This document shows positions 14,287-22,708 of a DNA stretch of 64,000 nucleotides, piece by piece. How positions within the stretch are numbered: position 1 is the first letter of the stretch; every line of letters starts with the position of its first letter. The notes below the pieces were generated by a model that was given only the letters and a program-made list of their open reading frames with translations, was not told the origin of the DNA and made no database searches. Origin of the DNA: Chitinophaga sancti (lineage in GTDB: Bacteria; Bacteroidota; Bacteroidia; Chitinophagales; Chitinophagaceae); assembly GCF_034087045.1 (NCBI RefSeq), contig NZ_CP139247.1:310001-374000 (forward strand), in the 5' to 3' direction. The position numbers and the translations under genes were made by a program.

Positions 14287-16458
14287 TTACCTCACCTGGT
14301 ACCCCTCTGTTTTCAAGGCTTTCTGGATATCCATCGTACCAAATTGATTATCATGGATAAATAAATTGTTCACCACCCGCCCCACGCCGTAAACGGCCAG
14401 GCCATTCTTAGCCCCACTTACTTTATTTCGCTCTATAATCGCATCCTGTACATCATTCACTTCGCCACCCGGAGATACCCGGATATAGCTTTTACCACTT
14501 AAGACATTTCTTCTGACCAAAGATCCTATGTTTAATCCGGAACATCCTGAACCAATTATGTTAATCTGTTGATCTCCACGGAATCTATCTTTCTGATCTA
14601 ACTGTGGAGTATAGGTACCGTCGCTCAATTCACAATCCACGATGTCAATGTACCAATTCGGTTGTCTGCCATAATTCACATAAGAGCCTTTGCCTATGAT
14701 ACCTGCGCTACGTTGCATTTTCAATCCTGCTATCACACAGTTTTGGGCCGAGCCATAGAATTGAAAAGCACCTGCATCTGTAGCGGTGTTATTCACAAAA
14801 AATAAATGGTCGCGGATTGTTGTGATACTAATAACTGAACCGGTATCTGGTTGCACAAGAAATGGTTCATCCAGTTCGATCTGGTCCATCGTATGCTGTA
14901 CGATTCTTCTGAATTGTCCCGACCCTTTGCCATCGATGATAAAAAGCCCACCACCAATCCATTTATTAGCCGTCCATTGAAAAGTGTTGCCATCTTTTCT
15001 GAGAGAAATACGATTGCCACTGGCGCCGCCGACCTTTCCAAAATACCCGCCACTGCCACCATCCAGTGTCATCACTTCCCTGTCATTGATATAATTGAAG
15101 GGAGTCACATTTCTGGCTTCGTACAGATCATAACTTTCATTGATGGTAGCTCCATACCCATAACCGTTAGTTTGTTTATAACAGTCTTCGAAGATCAAAC
15201 CCTGCGGATGAATTTTCATATACGTCTTTACACTACCGCCGGCTTTTTCAAATCTACAACGCTGAATAAATCCGCTCACACCTACAAATGAAAACATGCC
15301 CGCGGTTTTAAACACACAATCTCTTACCCTGATATCATGTCCTTTTAACTGAATGCCTGTCTTATTCCATTTGCTATCCAGTTCAGCAAGGGCGTTGCCA
15401 ATGTCTTGTTGTACGAAGAGTCTTTCTAAAATCACATGTCCATCGCCACTATTCATAATAATGCCCAGTGCACGGGATGCCCGAATAGTAAGATCCGTGA
15501 GACCAAAGTGATCGGCGCCACTGATAAGGCTTGCAGCGGCAACAGGTCCAAAATTGAGGACCGTTCCCTTTTGTCCTTTTACCATCACCCCATTGGGGAT
15601 AACTAAACCCTCTGATAATATATAGTTGCCCGTGGGGACATTTACAATGCCACCATCATGTGCAGCTGCCAATGCTTTTTTAAAAGCTTCGGTGTCATCC
15701 TGCGAGCCATTTCCTTTTGCACCATATGTCTTTACATTGAATGCCTGCGCAGGCCACATAGCTTTGTTCACGATATTGACAGTGAGCGGTGCACTCCATG
15801 CTGTTTTGCCACCAAGACCATTGTGATAATATAACTGGTATTTACCTTGCTGGATAGTAGCGGGGAGGGTTACTTTCACAGAGTAATCATCGTAGATACT
15901 ATCTACCTTTACTTTAAACATTTTCCCATTGCCAGCCAATACCATCTGTCCGCTACCACCTTTGCGAAACAGGTTCTTCCCCTGTATCCGCAATACATCT
16001 CCTGCAGCAGCTGCATTATATCCATCCTCACTAATCACCCAATTTACAATCGGCACATTTACATAAAAACCACTGACAGCACCTTTATTGTCCGTCATAC
16101 GCACGCAATACACTCCCTGTTGGAATGCATCGGGTATGATTACTTTTACAGACTTTTCATTTTGCTGTATCTTATCCACAGGCATCATTCTGTCGGCCGC
16201 GATCATCTTTCTTCCTTTGGAATCGGGTAAATGATCTGCTTCCGGCAATGGCACGTATGCAGGAGGTGAGTTATCCACCCGGTCATCCGTGAGTCGGCCC
16301 ACTTCAATTTTTGAAATCAGGTCAATACCTTCTCCTCTAATTAACACAGTTTCCCCGGGTGCAGTAGCAGCAGTGGTAACATGAAAGAGTTGTGGCGTAT
16401 TCTGGGCAAATGCAGGTAAATAAAAGAAAATGGCGGCAAGAAAAATGAGACGTTGCAT
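14287..16458 (-). CDS. Secreted pectate-lyase/GH28-like beta-helix protein with N-terminal IPT-like domains
   Basis: A 723-residue exported protein. Residues 1-18 are a signal peptide (ends near FAQ). Two Ig/IPT-like modules cover about 20-225 (GETVLIRGEGID and GDVLRIQGKNLF). The pectate-lyase superfamily helix starts near residue 240 with FNVKTYGAKGNGSQDDTEAF, followed by VPTGNYILSEGLVIPNGV. Proteins of this kind cleave or bind acidic polysaccharides; the exact specificity is not visible. I chose the ATG at 16456-16458 because the signal peptide begins there. It is a single gene. Confidence 0.85.
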   Translation of the reverse strand: MQRLIFLAAIFFYLPAFAQNTPQLFHVTTAATAPGETVLIRGEGIDLISKIEVGRLTDDRVDNSPPAYVPLPEADHLPDSKGRKMIAADRMMPVDKIQQNEKSVKVIIPDAFQQGVYCVRMTDNKGAVSGFYVNVPIVNWVISEDGYNAAAAGDVLRIQGKNLFRKGGSGQMVLAGNGKMFKVKVDSIYDDYSVKVTLPATIQQGKYQLYYHNGLGGKTAWSAPLTVNIVNKAMWPAQAFNVKTYGAKGNGSQDDTEAFKKALAAAHDGGIVNVPTGNYILSEGLVIPNGVMVKGQKGTVLNFGPVAAASLISGADHFGLTDLTIRASRALGIIMNSGDGHVILERLFVQQDIGNALAELDSKWNKTGIQLKGHDIRVRDCVFKTAGMFSFVGVSGFIQRCRFEKAGGSVKTYMKIHPQGLIFEDCYKQTNGYGYGATINESYDLYEARNVTPFNYINDREVMTLDGGSGGYFGKVGGASGNRISLRKDGNTFQWTANKWIGGGLFIIDGKGSGQFRRIVQHTMDQIELDEPFLVQPDTGSVISITTIRDHLFFVNNTATDAGAFQFYGSAQNCVIAGLKMQRSAGIIGKGSYVNYGRQPNWYIDIVDCELSDGTYTPQLDQKDRFRGDQQINIIGSGCSGLNIGSLVRRNVLSGKSYIRVSPGGEVNDVQDAIIERNKVSGAKNGLAVYGVGRVVNNLFIHDNQFGTMDIQKALKTEGYQVR

Positions 16459-16525
16459 AGTATTACTTGTTTCAGTAAACACAGGACTATACTATATAAG
16501 CGCAGAAACTATGCCATGGTTACGT

Positions 16526-16846
16526 CTATTCGAAAGGAGTGAATGCTGAAAACAGGTCCCCCATCTCTTCCAGTCCGCCTACGGGTACATATTCACATAC
16601 AGCGGCATATTCTTCCCATAATTTTAATACGACCGGATGAGTATGTGCCTGTTCAATGGCAGCAGCAGATTTCCATTCAAAAACTTCTACGACAGTGCCA
16701 TTTTTTGCTTTCATGATAATGGGAGTTCTGTCAGAAACAAGGTCTGCGTCTTTTAATAAGCTGTAATGTTTACGGGTTAATGTATCTAATTCTTTTTCCT
16801 TGCCAGGTTTGGGTTGGTAGCCTACGATAACAATTCCTCCAGACAT
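16526..16846 (-). CDS. Dimeric alpha/beta-barrel (ABM-like) protein
   Basis: A 106-residue small cytoplasmic protein with a ferredoxin-like fold pattern: a first strand IVIVGYQPKPGKEKELDTL, then VVEVFEWKSAAAIEQAH, the signature of antibiotic-biosynthesis-monooxygenase-like dimers. Its chemistry is unknown; many members are quinol monooxygenases, others have no known activity. It is divergent from the LOG gene, 71 bp apart. Confidence 0.7.
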   Translation of the reverse strand: MSGGIVIVGYQPKPGKEKELDTLTRKHYSLLKDADLVSDRTPIIMKAKNGTVVEVFEWKSAAAIEQAHTHPVVLKLWEEYAAVCEYVPVGGLEEMGDLFSAFTPFE

Positions 16847-16887
16847 AAGTTGTGATTTTAATGGAATTAAAATACAACAAATCCTAG

Positions 16888-16895
16888 TACCTTTG
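16888..16895 (+). promoter_or_regulatory. -7 promoter box of the LOG gene
   Basis: TACCTTTG matches TAnnTTTG, 22 bp before the ATG at 16918. Confidence 0.5.
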
Positions 16896-16917
16896 CCACA
16901 TCAAACCCTTCAAAATA

Positions 16918-17499
16918 ATGAAAAGTATAACTGTCTTTTGTGGATCCAGCGCTGGTACCGATAGCATCTTTATGGAACAAGCATTTCAGCTGGGTAAAAC
17001 ACTTGGAGAAAATAGTATCGGACTGATATATGGAGGTGCAAAAGTAGGCCTTATGGGCGCAGTAGCAGATGGTGCATTGTCAGCCGGAGGTAGGGTGACG
17101 GGGGTGATTCCGGACTTTCTGAGAGCAAAAGAAATTGCGCATACTGGTTTAACAGAATTGTTGATAGTAGATAGTATGCATACACGTAAGACAAAGATGA
17201 ATGAATTGTGCGAAGGGGTGATAACACTGCCTGGTGGGTATGGTACGATGGAGGAGTTTTTTGAGATGCTCACCTGGGCGCAGTTGGGTCTGCATAAAAA
17301 ACCGATAGGCATATTGAATACTAACGGGTATTATGATGCGATGATCACATTAGTGCAAAATATGGTGGATAAAGGGTTTTTGAAAGAGATCAATCAGGAT
17401 ATGATTTTGGTGAGTGATGATATTGATACCTTGTTGGATAAGATGAAGAATTATGTGGCACCTGCGGTGGGTAAGTGGATTAATAAAGATGAGGTGTAA
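16918..17499 (+). CDS. LOG family protein (TIGR00730 Rossmann fold)
   Basis: A 193-residue cytoplasmic lysine-decarboxylase-like Rossmann protein of the LOG family, which hydrolyses nucleoside 5'-monophosphates (cytokinin-type) to base and ribose phosphate. Visible motifs are VFCGSSAGTD at the start, YGGAKVGLMG and the active-site PGGYGTMEE with its Glu. Length is normal for the family. It is a single gene, followed by a short 42-bp tandem repeat and a convergent GlxA-type regulator. Confidence 0.93.
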   Translation: MKSITVFCGSSAGTDSIFMEQAFQLGKTLGENSIGLIYGGAKVGLMGAVADGALSAGGRVTGVIPDFLRAKEIAHTGLTELLIVDSMHTRKTKMNELCEGVITLPGGYGTMEEFFEMLTWAQLGLHKKPIGILNTNGYYDAMITLVQNMVDKGFLKEINQDMILVSDDIDTLLDKMKNYVAPAVGKWINKDEV

Positions 17500-17504
17500 A
17501 TATT

Positions 17505-17602
17505 ATAGCGCCGTATGAATTTTAATATTGGCGAATTGGACCTCCCATAGCGCCATATGAATTTCAGTATTGACCAAGTGGACCTCCTACAGCGCCGTCT
17601 GA
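17505..17602. repeat. 42-bp tandem repeat ending in the GlxA-type gene
   Basis: Two full 42-bp units (17505-17546 and 17547-17588) begin atagcgcc and end ggacctcc. A third, partial unit is the last codons of the minus-strand regulator, whose TAG stop (17587-17589) sits on the unit boundary. Confidence 0.85.
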
Positions 17603-18546
17603 AAACGTTTCCTGTATTCAGACGGCGTCACATCAAATACCTTCAAAAACACCCTGCGCATATTCTCCGCATTTTTAAACCCACATGCAACAGCGATCTC
17701 TTCCAGGGTCAGATGTTGCGCTGTCAAACTCCTACACGCTGCCTCCACACGCATTTTTTCCATAAACTTCACAGGGGTAATGTTCATTTCCTTCACAAAC
17801 ACCCTGGCAAAATTCCTTGGACTCATCAACACTTTTTCTGCTAATTCTTCCACAGTTATTTCCACCTGCAAATTATCCATGATCCAATCTACTGCCTCCC
17901 GCACAGGGGCATGATCGATTGCCTGCGCAGCAAGTACCATACTATATTGCGCCTGGTTACCAGGTCTTTTTAAAAACAACACCATTTGTCTGGCGATCTC
18001 CAAAGCAAACCGTTTCCCCATATCTTCTTCCAGCAATGCCAGCGCGAGGTCCATACCAGTAGTAATCCCTGCTGAAGTATATACATTTCCATCTTTGACA
18101 AAAATCGGCGCAATATCTACGCTAACTGAAGGATAAGCTGCCGCTAATCGCTCACACAAGCTCCAGTGGGTAGTCGCTTTTTTACCATTTAATAACCCAG
18201 CTTCCGCAAGAATAAAAGCTCCTGAGCAGACAGAACAAATTCTTCTGATCCGGGGAGCTTGCTGCTGAATCCATTCAATTGCTTTAGGATGAATATTTGC
18301 TGGCAGGTCTTTAGGCAAGCCGGCTATAATCAAAGTATCAATGGCTTGATGAAAGGTCGCATAGTTATGCTCACAGGTAATATGCATACCCGATGAAGTC
18401 CGGATCTGGTTCGTTGCTTCCAAAGACACAATATGTGTCTGGTATATCGACCCCGCCTTGTCGATGGCTTTGGTAAATACTTCCAGTGGCCCGGCAAAAT
18501 CGAGCAGGGTGGAATTGTGCGTAATTAATAAGACAATGTGCTTCAC
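17587..18546 (-). CDS. GlxA-like transcriptional regulator (DJ-1/PfpI plus AraC HTH)
   Basis: A 319-residue regulator. The N-terminal DJ-1/PfpI-like sensor domain (about 1-190) has the elbow ICSVCSGAFILAEAG with the conserved Cys. Two AraC helix-turn-helices fill the C-terminus (MSPRNFARVFVKEM and IAVACGFKNAENMRRVF). The start is GTG at 18544-18546, right at the beginning of the fold (KHIVLLITHNS). It is divergent from the alpha/beta hydrolase at 18728. The region between holds degenerate repeats of its own first codons. Confidence 0.92.
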   Translation of the reverse strand: MKHIVLLITHNSTLLDFAGPLEVFTKAIDKAGSIYQTHIVSLEATNQIRTSSGMHITCEHNYATFHQAIDTLIIAGLPKDLPANIHPKAIEWIQQQAPRIRRICSVCSGAFILAEAGLLNGKKATTHWSLCERLAAAYPSVSVDIAPIFVKDGNVYTSAGITTGMDLALALLEEDMGKRFALEIARQMVLFLKRPGNQAQYSMVLAAQAIDHAPVREAVDWIMDNLQVEITVEELAEKVLMSPRNFARVFVKEMNITPVKFMEKMRVEAACRSLTAQHLTLEEIAVACGFKNAENMRRVFLKVFDVTPSEYRKRFQTAL

Positions 18547-18665
18547 GAAAACAAAAGTAAATGGTTGGAAATGTCCTTCACAAAAAAGTAGTTGATAGGA
18601 ATGTGCCTTACGAACATAAAGTTACCCACCTGGCACTCCCCTTCACAAACACAAAAATAACCATT
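18537..18665. repeat. Degenerate 31-34 bp repeats anchored on the GlxA-type start
   Basis: Four imperfect copies of a CTTCACAAAnACAAA-type segment start near 18537, 18571, 18602 and 18635. The first is the 5' end of the minus-strand gene itself; the others lie upstream of its GTG start. Confidence 0.6.
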
Positions 18666-18715
18666 TTGGCAGGAATTGCAGGTTCTTTGTCTTCCTGCCA
18701 TTCAATCGTTCCCCT

Positions 18716-18723
18716 TACTTTTG
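18716..18723 (+). promoter_or_regulatory. -7 box four bases before an ATG
   Basis: TACTTTTG matches TAnnTTTG and is followed by four bases and the ATG at 18728. A transcript from it would start at or near the A of the ATG. Confidence 0.6.
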
Positions 18724-18727
18724 CTAC

Positions 18728-19486
18728 ATGGATACAATTCTTTTACTACACGGATGGCCGCAGACCTCGCATATCTGGCGGCATGTAATACCTACACTTT
18801 CTACACAATACCGTATACTGGCACCAGATCTGCCTGGACTAGGCACTAGTCCTTTTGCAACACAGTATGATACTGGGTACATTGCTCAATTAATAAAAGA
18901 TTACCTCGATGCCCAACAGGTAAAACAGTGCCATATAGTAGGCCATGATATCGGGGGCTGGGTAGCCGTCGCCTTTGCCTTACAATTTGAATCAAGCTGT
19001 TTATCACTGACAGTGATGGATGCAGGAATTCCCGGATTGATGCCTTTGCAGATGTTCCAACCCGGCAATGCGGGAAAGGTATGGCAGTTCTATTTCCATG
19101 CGGTGGCCGATATTCCGGAAATATTGGTGCTAAGCAAAGAAGAGGAATATTTAAACTGGTATTTCAGTCACAAATCATTTGTAAAAGGTACGATAGACAA
19201 TGAAGTCTATTACCATGCCTACAAAGGAAAGGAGCGCCTGGCAGCAGGTTTTAATTATTACAGGGCATTCAATACAAGTGCAGAACAAAACAAGGCGCAG
19301 CTAAGAAAATTGAAGATACCGGTAATGGCTGTAGGAGGGGAGTATGCAGTAGGAGAAAATATGCGGGCTGTAGCGGAAGAGTTGTCAGAAGAGGGGAGGA
19401 CAGTGGTGATACCGGACTGTGGGCATTATATCCCGGAAGAACAGCCGGTAGCAGTGGTGAATTTGTTAAGAGAATTCCTGAAATAG
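18728..19486 (+). CDS. Alpha/beta hydrolase (epoxide hydrolase/haloalkane dehalogenase-like)
   Basis: A 252-residue cytoplasmic hydrolase. The fold starts at once with LLLHGWPQTSHIWRHV (HGxP oxyanion motif typical of epoxide hydrolases). The nucleophile elbow is VGHDIGGW with Asp as nucleophile, and the catalytic His is in PDCGHYIPEEQP. Asp as nucleophile supports epoxide hydrolase or dehalogenase chemistry rather than esterase. It is divergent from the GlxA-type regulator, its probable controller. Its last codons are repeated once downstream (33-bp offset). Confidence 0.9.
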   Translation: MDTILLLHGWPQTSHIWRHVIPTLSTQYRILAPDLPGLGTSPFATQYDTGYIAQLIKDYLDAQQVKQCHIVGHDIGGWVAVAFALQFESSCLSLTVMDAGIPGLMPLQMFQPGNAGKVWQFYFHAVADIPEILVLSKEEEYLNWYFSHKSFVKGTIDNEVYYHAYKGKERLAAGFNYYRAFNTSAEQNKAQLRKLKIPVMAVGGEYAVGENMRAVAEELSEEGRTVVIPDCGHYIPEEQPVAVVNLLREFLK

Positions 19487-19514
19487 TAGTGCATTTTACT
19501 GAGAGAATTCCTGG
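19469..19514 (+). repeat. 33-bp duplication of the hydrolase 3' end
   Basis: AGAGAATTCCTG at 19469-19480, part of the last codons of the hydrolase, recurs at 19502-19513 just past the stop, 33 bp away. Confidence 0.7.
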
Positions 19515-19534
19515 AATAACGGAATGGTGTTGGT

Positions 19535-19713
19535 TCCCTGTAAATTTCCAGAAACGCGCTGGTAGTTAATAGCTCTGTGTAAATCACCCAATAGCTATTT
19601 CGTATCTGCCACTTCACTCCCTGTAAATTTCCAGAAACACATTGGTAGTTAATAGCTTTATGTAATTAACCCAACAGCTATTTCCCCCCTTTCACCTCAC
19701 TCCTATAAATCAC
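19535..19713. repeat. 83-bp tandem repeat ending in the S24-like gene
   Basis: Units start at 19535 and 19618 with TCCCTGTAAATTTCCAGAAA and share ggtagttaatagct further on. A third, diverged partial unit at 19701 is the coding 3' end of the S24-like gene. The period is exactly 83 bp at each step. Confidence 0.85.
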
Positions 19714-20016
19714 CTGGTGCTGATACTCCCCCAGCACCACCTTCCCATACACAATCCTCGTCCACCCATTCTCATGCCCATGATTATTCGCAATCAAATA
19801 TCCTTTATGTGCATCTATCTTAATCACCTTATGTGCATCAATATACCTCCCTTTCACCTTACAAAACACGATATCCCCAATCTTATACCCCTCCGCTCTC
19901 TCAAACGTCAAATTACTCCCACTCTTCAAAATCGGTAACATCGAACTGCCAAAGGCTTTCATCTTTCCCGTCCCATTTTGGGCCAATTCACTCTTTAATC
20001 TTTCAAATTTGTTCAT
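19678..20016 (-). CDS. S24/S26-type peptidase-like domain protein without DNA-binding domain
   Basis: A 112-residue protein made almost only of a LexA/signal-peptidase-like fold: AFGSSMLPILKSGS carries the serine of the S24/S26 motif, and KIGDIVFCKVKGRYIDAHKVIKI contains an HKV in the place where SipW-type peptidases have HRV. There is no helix-turn-helix and no membrane segment, so it is neither a normal LexA repressor nor a normal signal peptidase. Its role is unknown. It is divergent from two orphan genes. Its 3' end is part of an 83-bp tandem repeat. Confidence 0.8.
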   Translation of the reverse strand: MNKFERLKSELAQNGTGKMKAFGSSMLPILKSGSNLTFERAEGYKIGDIVFCKVKGRYIDAHKVIKIDAHKGYLIANNHGHENGWTRIVYGKVVLGEYQHQVIYRSEVKGGK

Positions 20017-20052
20017 CTTATTAAATTTTTAATACCCAAATATCCCCCCCTC

Positions 20053-20073
20053 CTGCGCAGCTTTTTTGCGCAG
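20053..20073. promoter_or_regulatory. Inverted repeat in the divergent promoter at 20017-20117
   Basis: CTGCGCA (20053-20059) and TGCGCAG (20067-20073) are perfect inverted arms around a 7-base spacer, 37 bp upstream of the S24-like start and 45 bp upstream of the orphan operon. It is an operator or hairpin candidate. Confidence 0.4.
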
Positions 20074-20117
20074 TATTACATTTTTTTATATATTTATCCC
20101 CATAAAGACCTATTCCT

Positions 20118-20660
20118 ATGAGCAACAATCTTGTCATCAATCAGGTGATCCCCCACCTGACCGGTTTGATGTTTACTGCCCCCGACAAATTCTTTGCCCA
20201 GACTAAAACGGTCGCAGCAACAATGTCTCCTCAAACACTCCCGTTATTACGTAGTCACCTCCATGCTGACTTACCCGTTCCCGACGGTGTAGATCAGTCA
20301 CAACTGGGCCTCACAGGATGGTTATCCGCCTGTCAGTACACCATTTTTGAAGTCATTTATCATATTGGCACCCCAGCAGTGCCTATGCTCAAGGAGATTG
20401 CCTTTGGCGAATACGACTGGATTCAGGCAAATGCCCTCGACCTCCTGACCCGCTTCTATATGGATGGCAAATTAGGGGCAGAGATCATCGATGAAATTGA
20501 TTCTAATCTGGGTGACATGCGATATGAATCACATTTATATTACGCACAACATTTGATAGCTTTGAGGCGCAAAGATCAACGATATGAAACGCAGGTGATT
20601 CAGCGGATAAAAAATCCACATCTGCATGACGCCATCAAAGAAATCATGGATGAAAGATGA
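20118..20660 (+). CDS. Hypothetical protein, HEAT-like helices
   Basis: A 180-residue soluble protein I do not recognise. Its predicted content is mostly helical, and the segment GTPAVPMLKEIAF followed by QANALDLLTRFY looks like a HEAT-repeat pair. There is no signal peptide or catalytic motif. The next gene starts inside its stop codon (ATGA overlap at 20657-20660), so the two are translationally coupled. The size, the coupling and the partner's membrane anchor could fit a polymorphic-toxin immunity or accessory pair, but nothing in the sequence proves that. Confidence 0.75.
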   Translation: MSNNLVINQVIPHLTGLMFTAPDKFFAQTKTVAATMSPQTLPLLRSHLHADLPVPDGVDQSQLGLTGWLSACQYTIFEVIYHIGTPAVPMLKEIAFGEYDWIQANALDLLTRFYMDGKLGAEIIDEIDSNLGDMRYESHLYYAQHLIALRRKDQRYETQVIQRIKNPHLHDAIKEIMDER

Positions 20661-21208
20661 CTTATGAACGGCCACTAAACGAACAGGAAGCAGCCTACTT
20701 TAAAAGCAGACTAAGACACCGCAACTGTTGCAGAATAGCCATCTGGCCATTACTGGGCATATTAATAGGTATTTTGACACAAGCCTGGCAAGGGATTATT
20801 TTTTTTCTGGCACTCGGTACGTGGCTCACGTTTTTTATCAATTTTCATTACCGCGAAGTCCGGTGTTTCTTACAAAAAAATCGAATCACAGTACTCCCTA
20901 TCCGCGCCACCCGATATTTAAAAGTGAGAGAAAAGTTGGGGGATGGTGACCTATATTTGTTTCAATTAGCAGATGATACGATCATTCTGGTGCATATGCA
21001 GACATCATTTGAACCAACAGATGATTTCGAAATTATCACCGGCTATGGTATGCATGACCAGGTCATCTATCGACGTTTTATACACATTGGCGATCCTATA
21101 CCACTTGTAGCTGAAATAATAGATCCTTTGATCAATCCGCCATTTGAGGTTACAGCACATCAAACTTATAGTGTGGCGCATGGCCAGATAGAAGATCTGT
21201 TAGTATAA
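20657..21208 (+). CDS. Hypothetical membrane protein
   Basis: A 183-residue protein with one hydrophobic hairpin (about residues 25-60: WPLLGILIGILTQAW, then IIFFLALGTWLTFFINF) and a soluble C-terminal part with several strands (YLFQLADDTIILVHMQ). No family is recognised. It is coupled to the preceding orphan gene by a four-base overlap, so the two products probably act together, the second at the inner membrane. Confidence 0.75.
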   Translation: MTYERPLNEQEAAYFKSRLRHRNCCRIAIWPLLGILIGILTQAWQGIIFFLALGTWLTFFINFHYREVRCFLQKNRITVLPIRATRYLKVREKLGDGDLYLFQLADDTIILVHMQTSFEPTDDFEIITGYGMHDQVIYRRFIHIGDPIPLVAEIIDPLINPPFEVTAHQTYSVAHGQIEDLLV

Positions 21209-21293
21209 CTCTTTTTCTCATAAAACCATTCAACTACTTAAACATTTCTCCCCGCCGCATTCCCGTCCTTTGCCCTAACAAAATCAACAACAC

Positions 21294-21641
21294 ATGATAC
21301 CATCAGTTGAAACCATGATAGAGCAATACGTCAACACCTGGAATGCATCCAACCTCGACGCTTACAAAACAGGCTTCACCTCCTGCTGGGCGCCGGACGC
21401 CATTTACACCGACCCCAACCATGCCCTCATTCAAGGTGTAGACGCCCTTGCCGACCTCGCCCAAGGCTCCTGGAACAAAGTCCCCGGCAGAATATTCAAC
21501 ATCCTCAAACGCCCCGTCTTCCACCACAACAGTGGCCGATATTACTGGACCGTTGCCCTACCGGAAGGGCCCCGTCAAGGCCTCGACTATTTTGAATTCA
21601 ATGACCAATTCCAGATCACCCGCCTTGTCAGCTTTTTTTAA
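21294..21641 (+). CDS. NTF2-like (SnoaL-type) domain protein
   Basis: A 115-residue cone-shaped NTF2 fold. The pattern MIEQYVNTWNASNLDAY, then WAPDAIYTDPNHALIQG and YFEFNDQFQITRLVSFF, matches SnoaL-like proteins, which bind or isomerise small hydrophobic molecules. The ligand is unknown. It lies 23 bp upstream of the Crp-type gene at 21665, so the two are probably co-transcribed and the regulator may sense the same molecule (inference). Confidence 0.82.
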   Translation: MIPSVETMIEQYVNTWNASNLDAYKTGFTSCWAPDAIYTDPNHALIQGVDALADLAQGSWNKVPGRIFNILKRPVFHHNSGRYYWTVALPEGPRQGLDYFEFNDQFQITRLVSFF

Positions 21642-21664
21642 TACCTTTTGAATTAAAAGGCTCC

Positions 21665-22237
21665 ATGCACAACCGGTTCCTCACCAATTTAGCACTACAC
21701 ATCTCCCTGGATCCATCTGAAACAGACCTCATCCTGGCCGAACTCCATTCCCGGCAGGTAAAAAAGAATACCTACCTCCTGCGGGAAGGAGACATCTGCA
21801 GACAATTTTATTTTGTCAATGAAGGTTGTATCAGATTATTCCACACAGATAGCAAAGGTGAAGATCACAATATTTTATTCTGTCCCGAAAACTGGTGGAT
21901 CACAGACATCACCAGTTTTTCGGGACAACTACCTGCATTCTATAGCATCAGCGCTCTAGAAGATTCAGAAATATTCTACTTCACTCATGATGAATTAGAA
22001 CAACTCTATCTCACCGTTCCAAAGATCGAACGCTTTTTTCGTATATTAATTCAAAACGGCTTCAGCATGTATCAAATGCGTATCACCTCCAATCTATCTC
22101 TGGCGGCAGATGAAAGGTATGCCCGTTTTAGTCAGCTATACCCCGGCCTGGAACAAAGAATCACCCAAAAACAAATCGCTTCGTATCTCGGCATTACGCC
22201 TGCATTCCTCAGTATGATACGGGGAAAGAAACTATAA
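21665..22237 (+). CDS. Crp/Fnr family transcriptional regulator
   Basis: A 190-residue regulator. The cyclic-nucleotide-binding-like domain is at about 20-115 (LLREGDICRQFYFVNEGCIRLF) and the helix-turn-helix is at the end (QKQIASYLGITPAFLSMIRG). The ligand is unknown. It follows the NTF2-like gene in an apparent operon. Its last eleven codons form the start of a 100-bp unit amplified five times between it and the convergent methyltransferase; the first copy preserves its reading frame and stop. Confidence 0.92.
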   Translation: MHNRFLTNLALHISLDPSETDLILAELHSRQVKKNTYLLREGDICRQFYFVNEGCIRLFHTDSKGEDHNILFCPENWWITDITSFSGQLPAFYSISALEDSEIFYFTHDELEQLYLTVPKIERFFRILIQNGFSMYQMRITSNLSLAADERYARFSQLYPGLEQRITQKQIASYLGITPAFLSMIRGKKL

Positions 22238-22708
22238 TTTCTTACACTTTATCAGGTAAAACGGGTAGTTCTCCGTAACCTCATTGACCTCATACAACCC
22301 CGCATTCCTCAGTATGATACGCGAAAAGAAACTATAATTTCTTACACTTTATCAGGTAAAACGGGTAGTTCTCCGTAACCTCATTGACCTCATACAACCC
22401 CGCATTCCTCAGTATGATACGCGAAAAAAAACTATAACTTCTTACACGTTATCAGGTAAAACGGGTAGTTCTCCGTAACCTCATTGACCTCATACAACCC
22501 CGCATTCCTCAGTATGATACGCGAAAAAAAACTATAACTTCTTACACGTTATCAGGTAAAACGGGTAGTTCTCCGTAACCTCATTGACCTCATACAACCC
22601 CGCATTCCTCAGTATGATACGCGAAAAAAAACTATAACTTCTTACACGTTATCAGGTAAAACGGGTAGTTCTCCGTAACCTCATTGACCTCATACAACCC
22701 CGCATTCC
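22202..22708. repeat. 100-bp tandem array, five copies, spanning both convergent gene ends
   Basis: The marker GCATTCCTCAGTATGATAC begins at 22202, 22302, 22402, 22502 and 22602, exactly 100 bp apart, and a sixth partial GCATTCC is at 22702. Each unit holds the end of the Crp-type gene and the end of the methyltransferase. Copies three to five appear identical; copies one and two differ at a few positions. The stop codons used are those of the first copy (22235-22237) and the last copy (22632-22634). Confidence 0.97.

Noticed and set aside
18561..18788. Plus-strand frame crossing the GlxA/hydrolase promoter
   Set aside because: It covers the promoter repeats and -7 box and overlaps the real hydrolase start in another frame.
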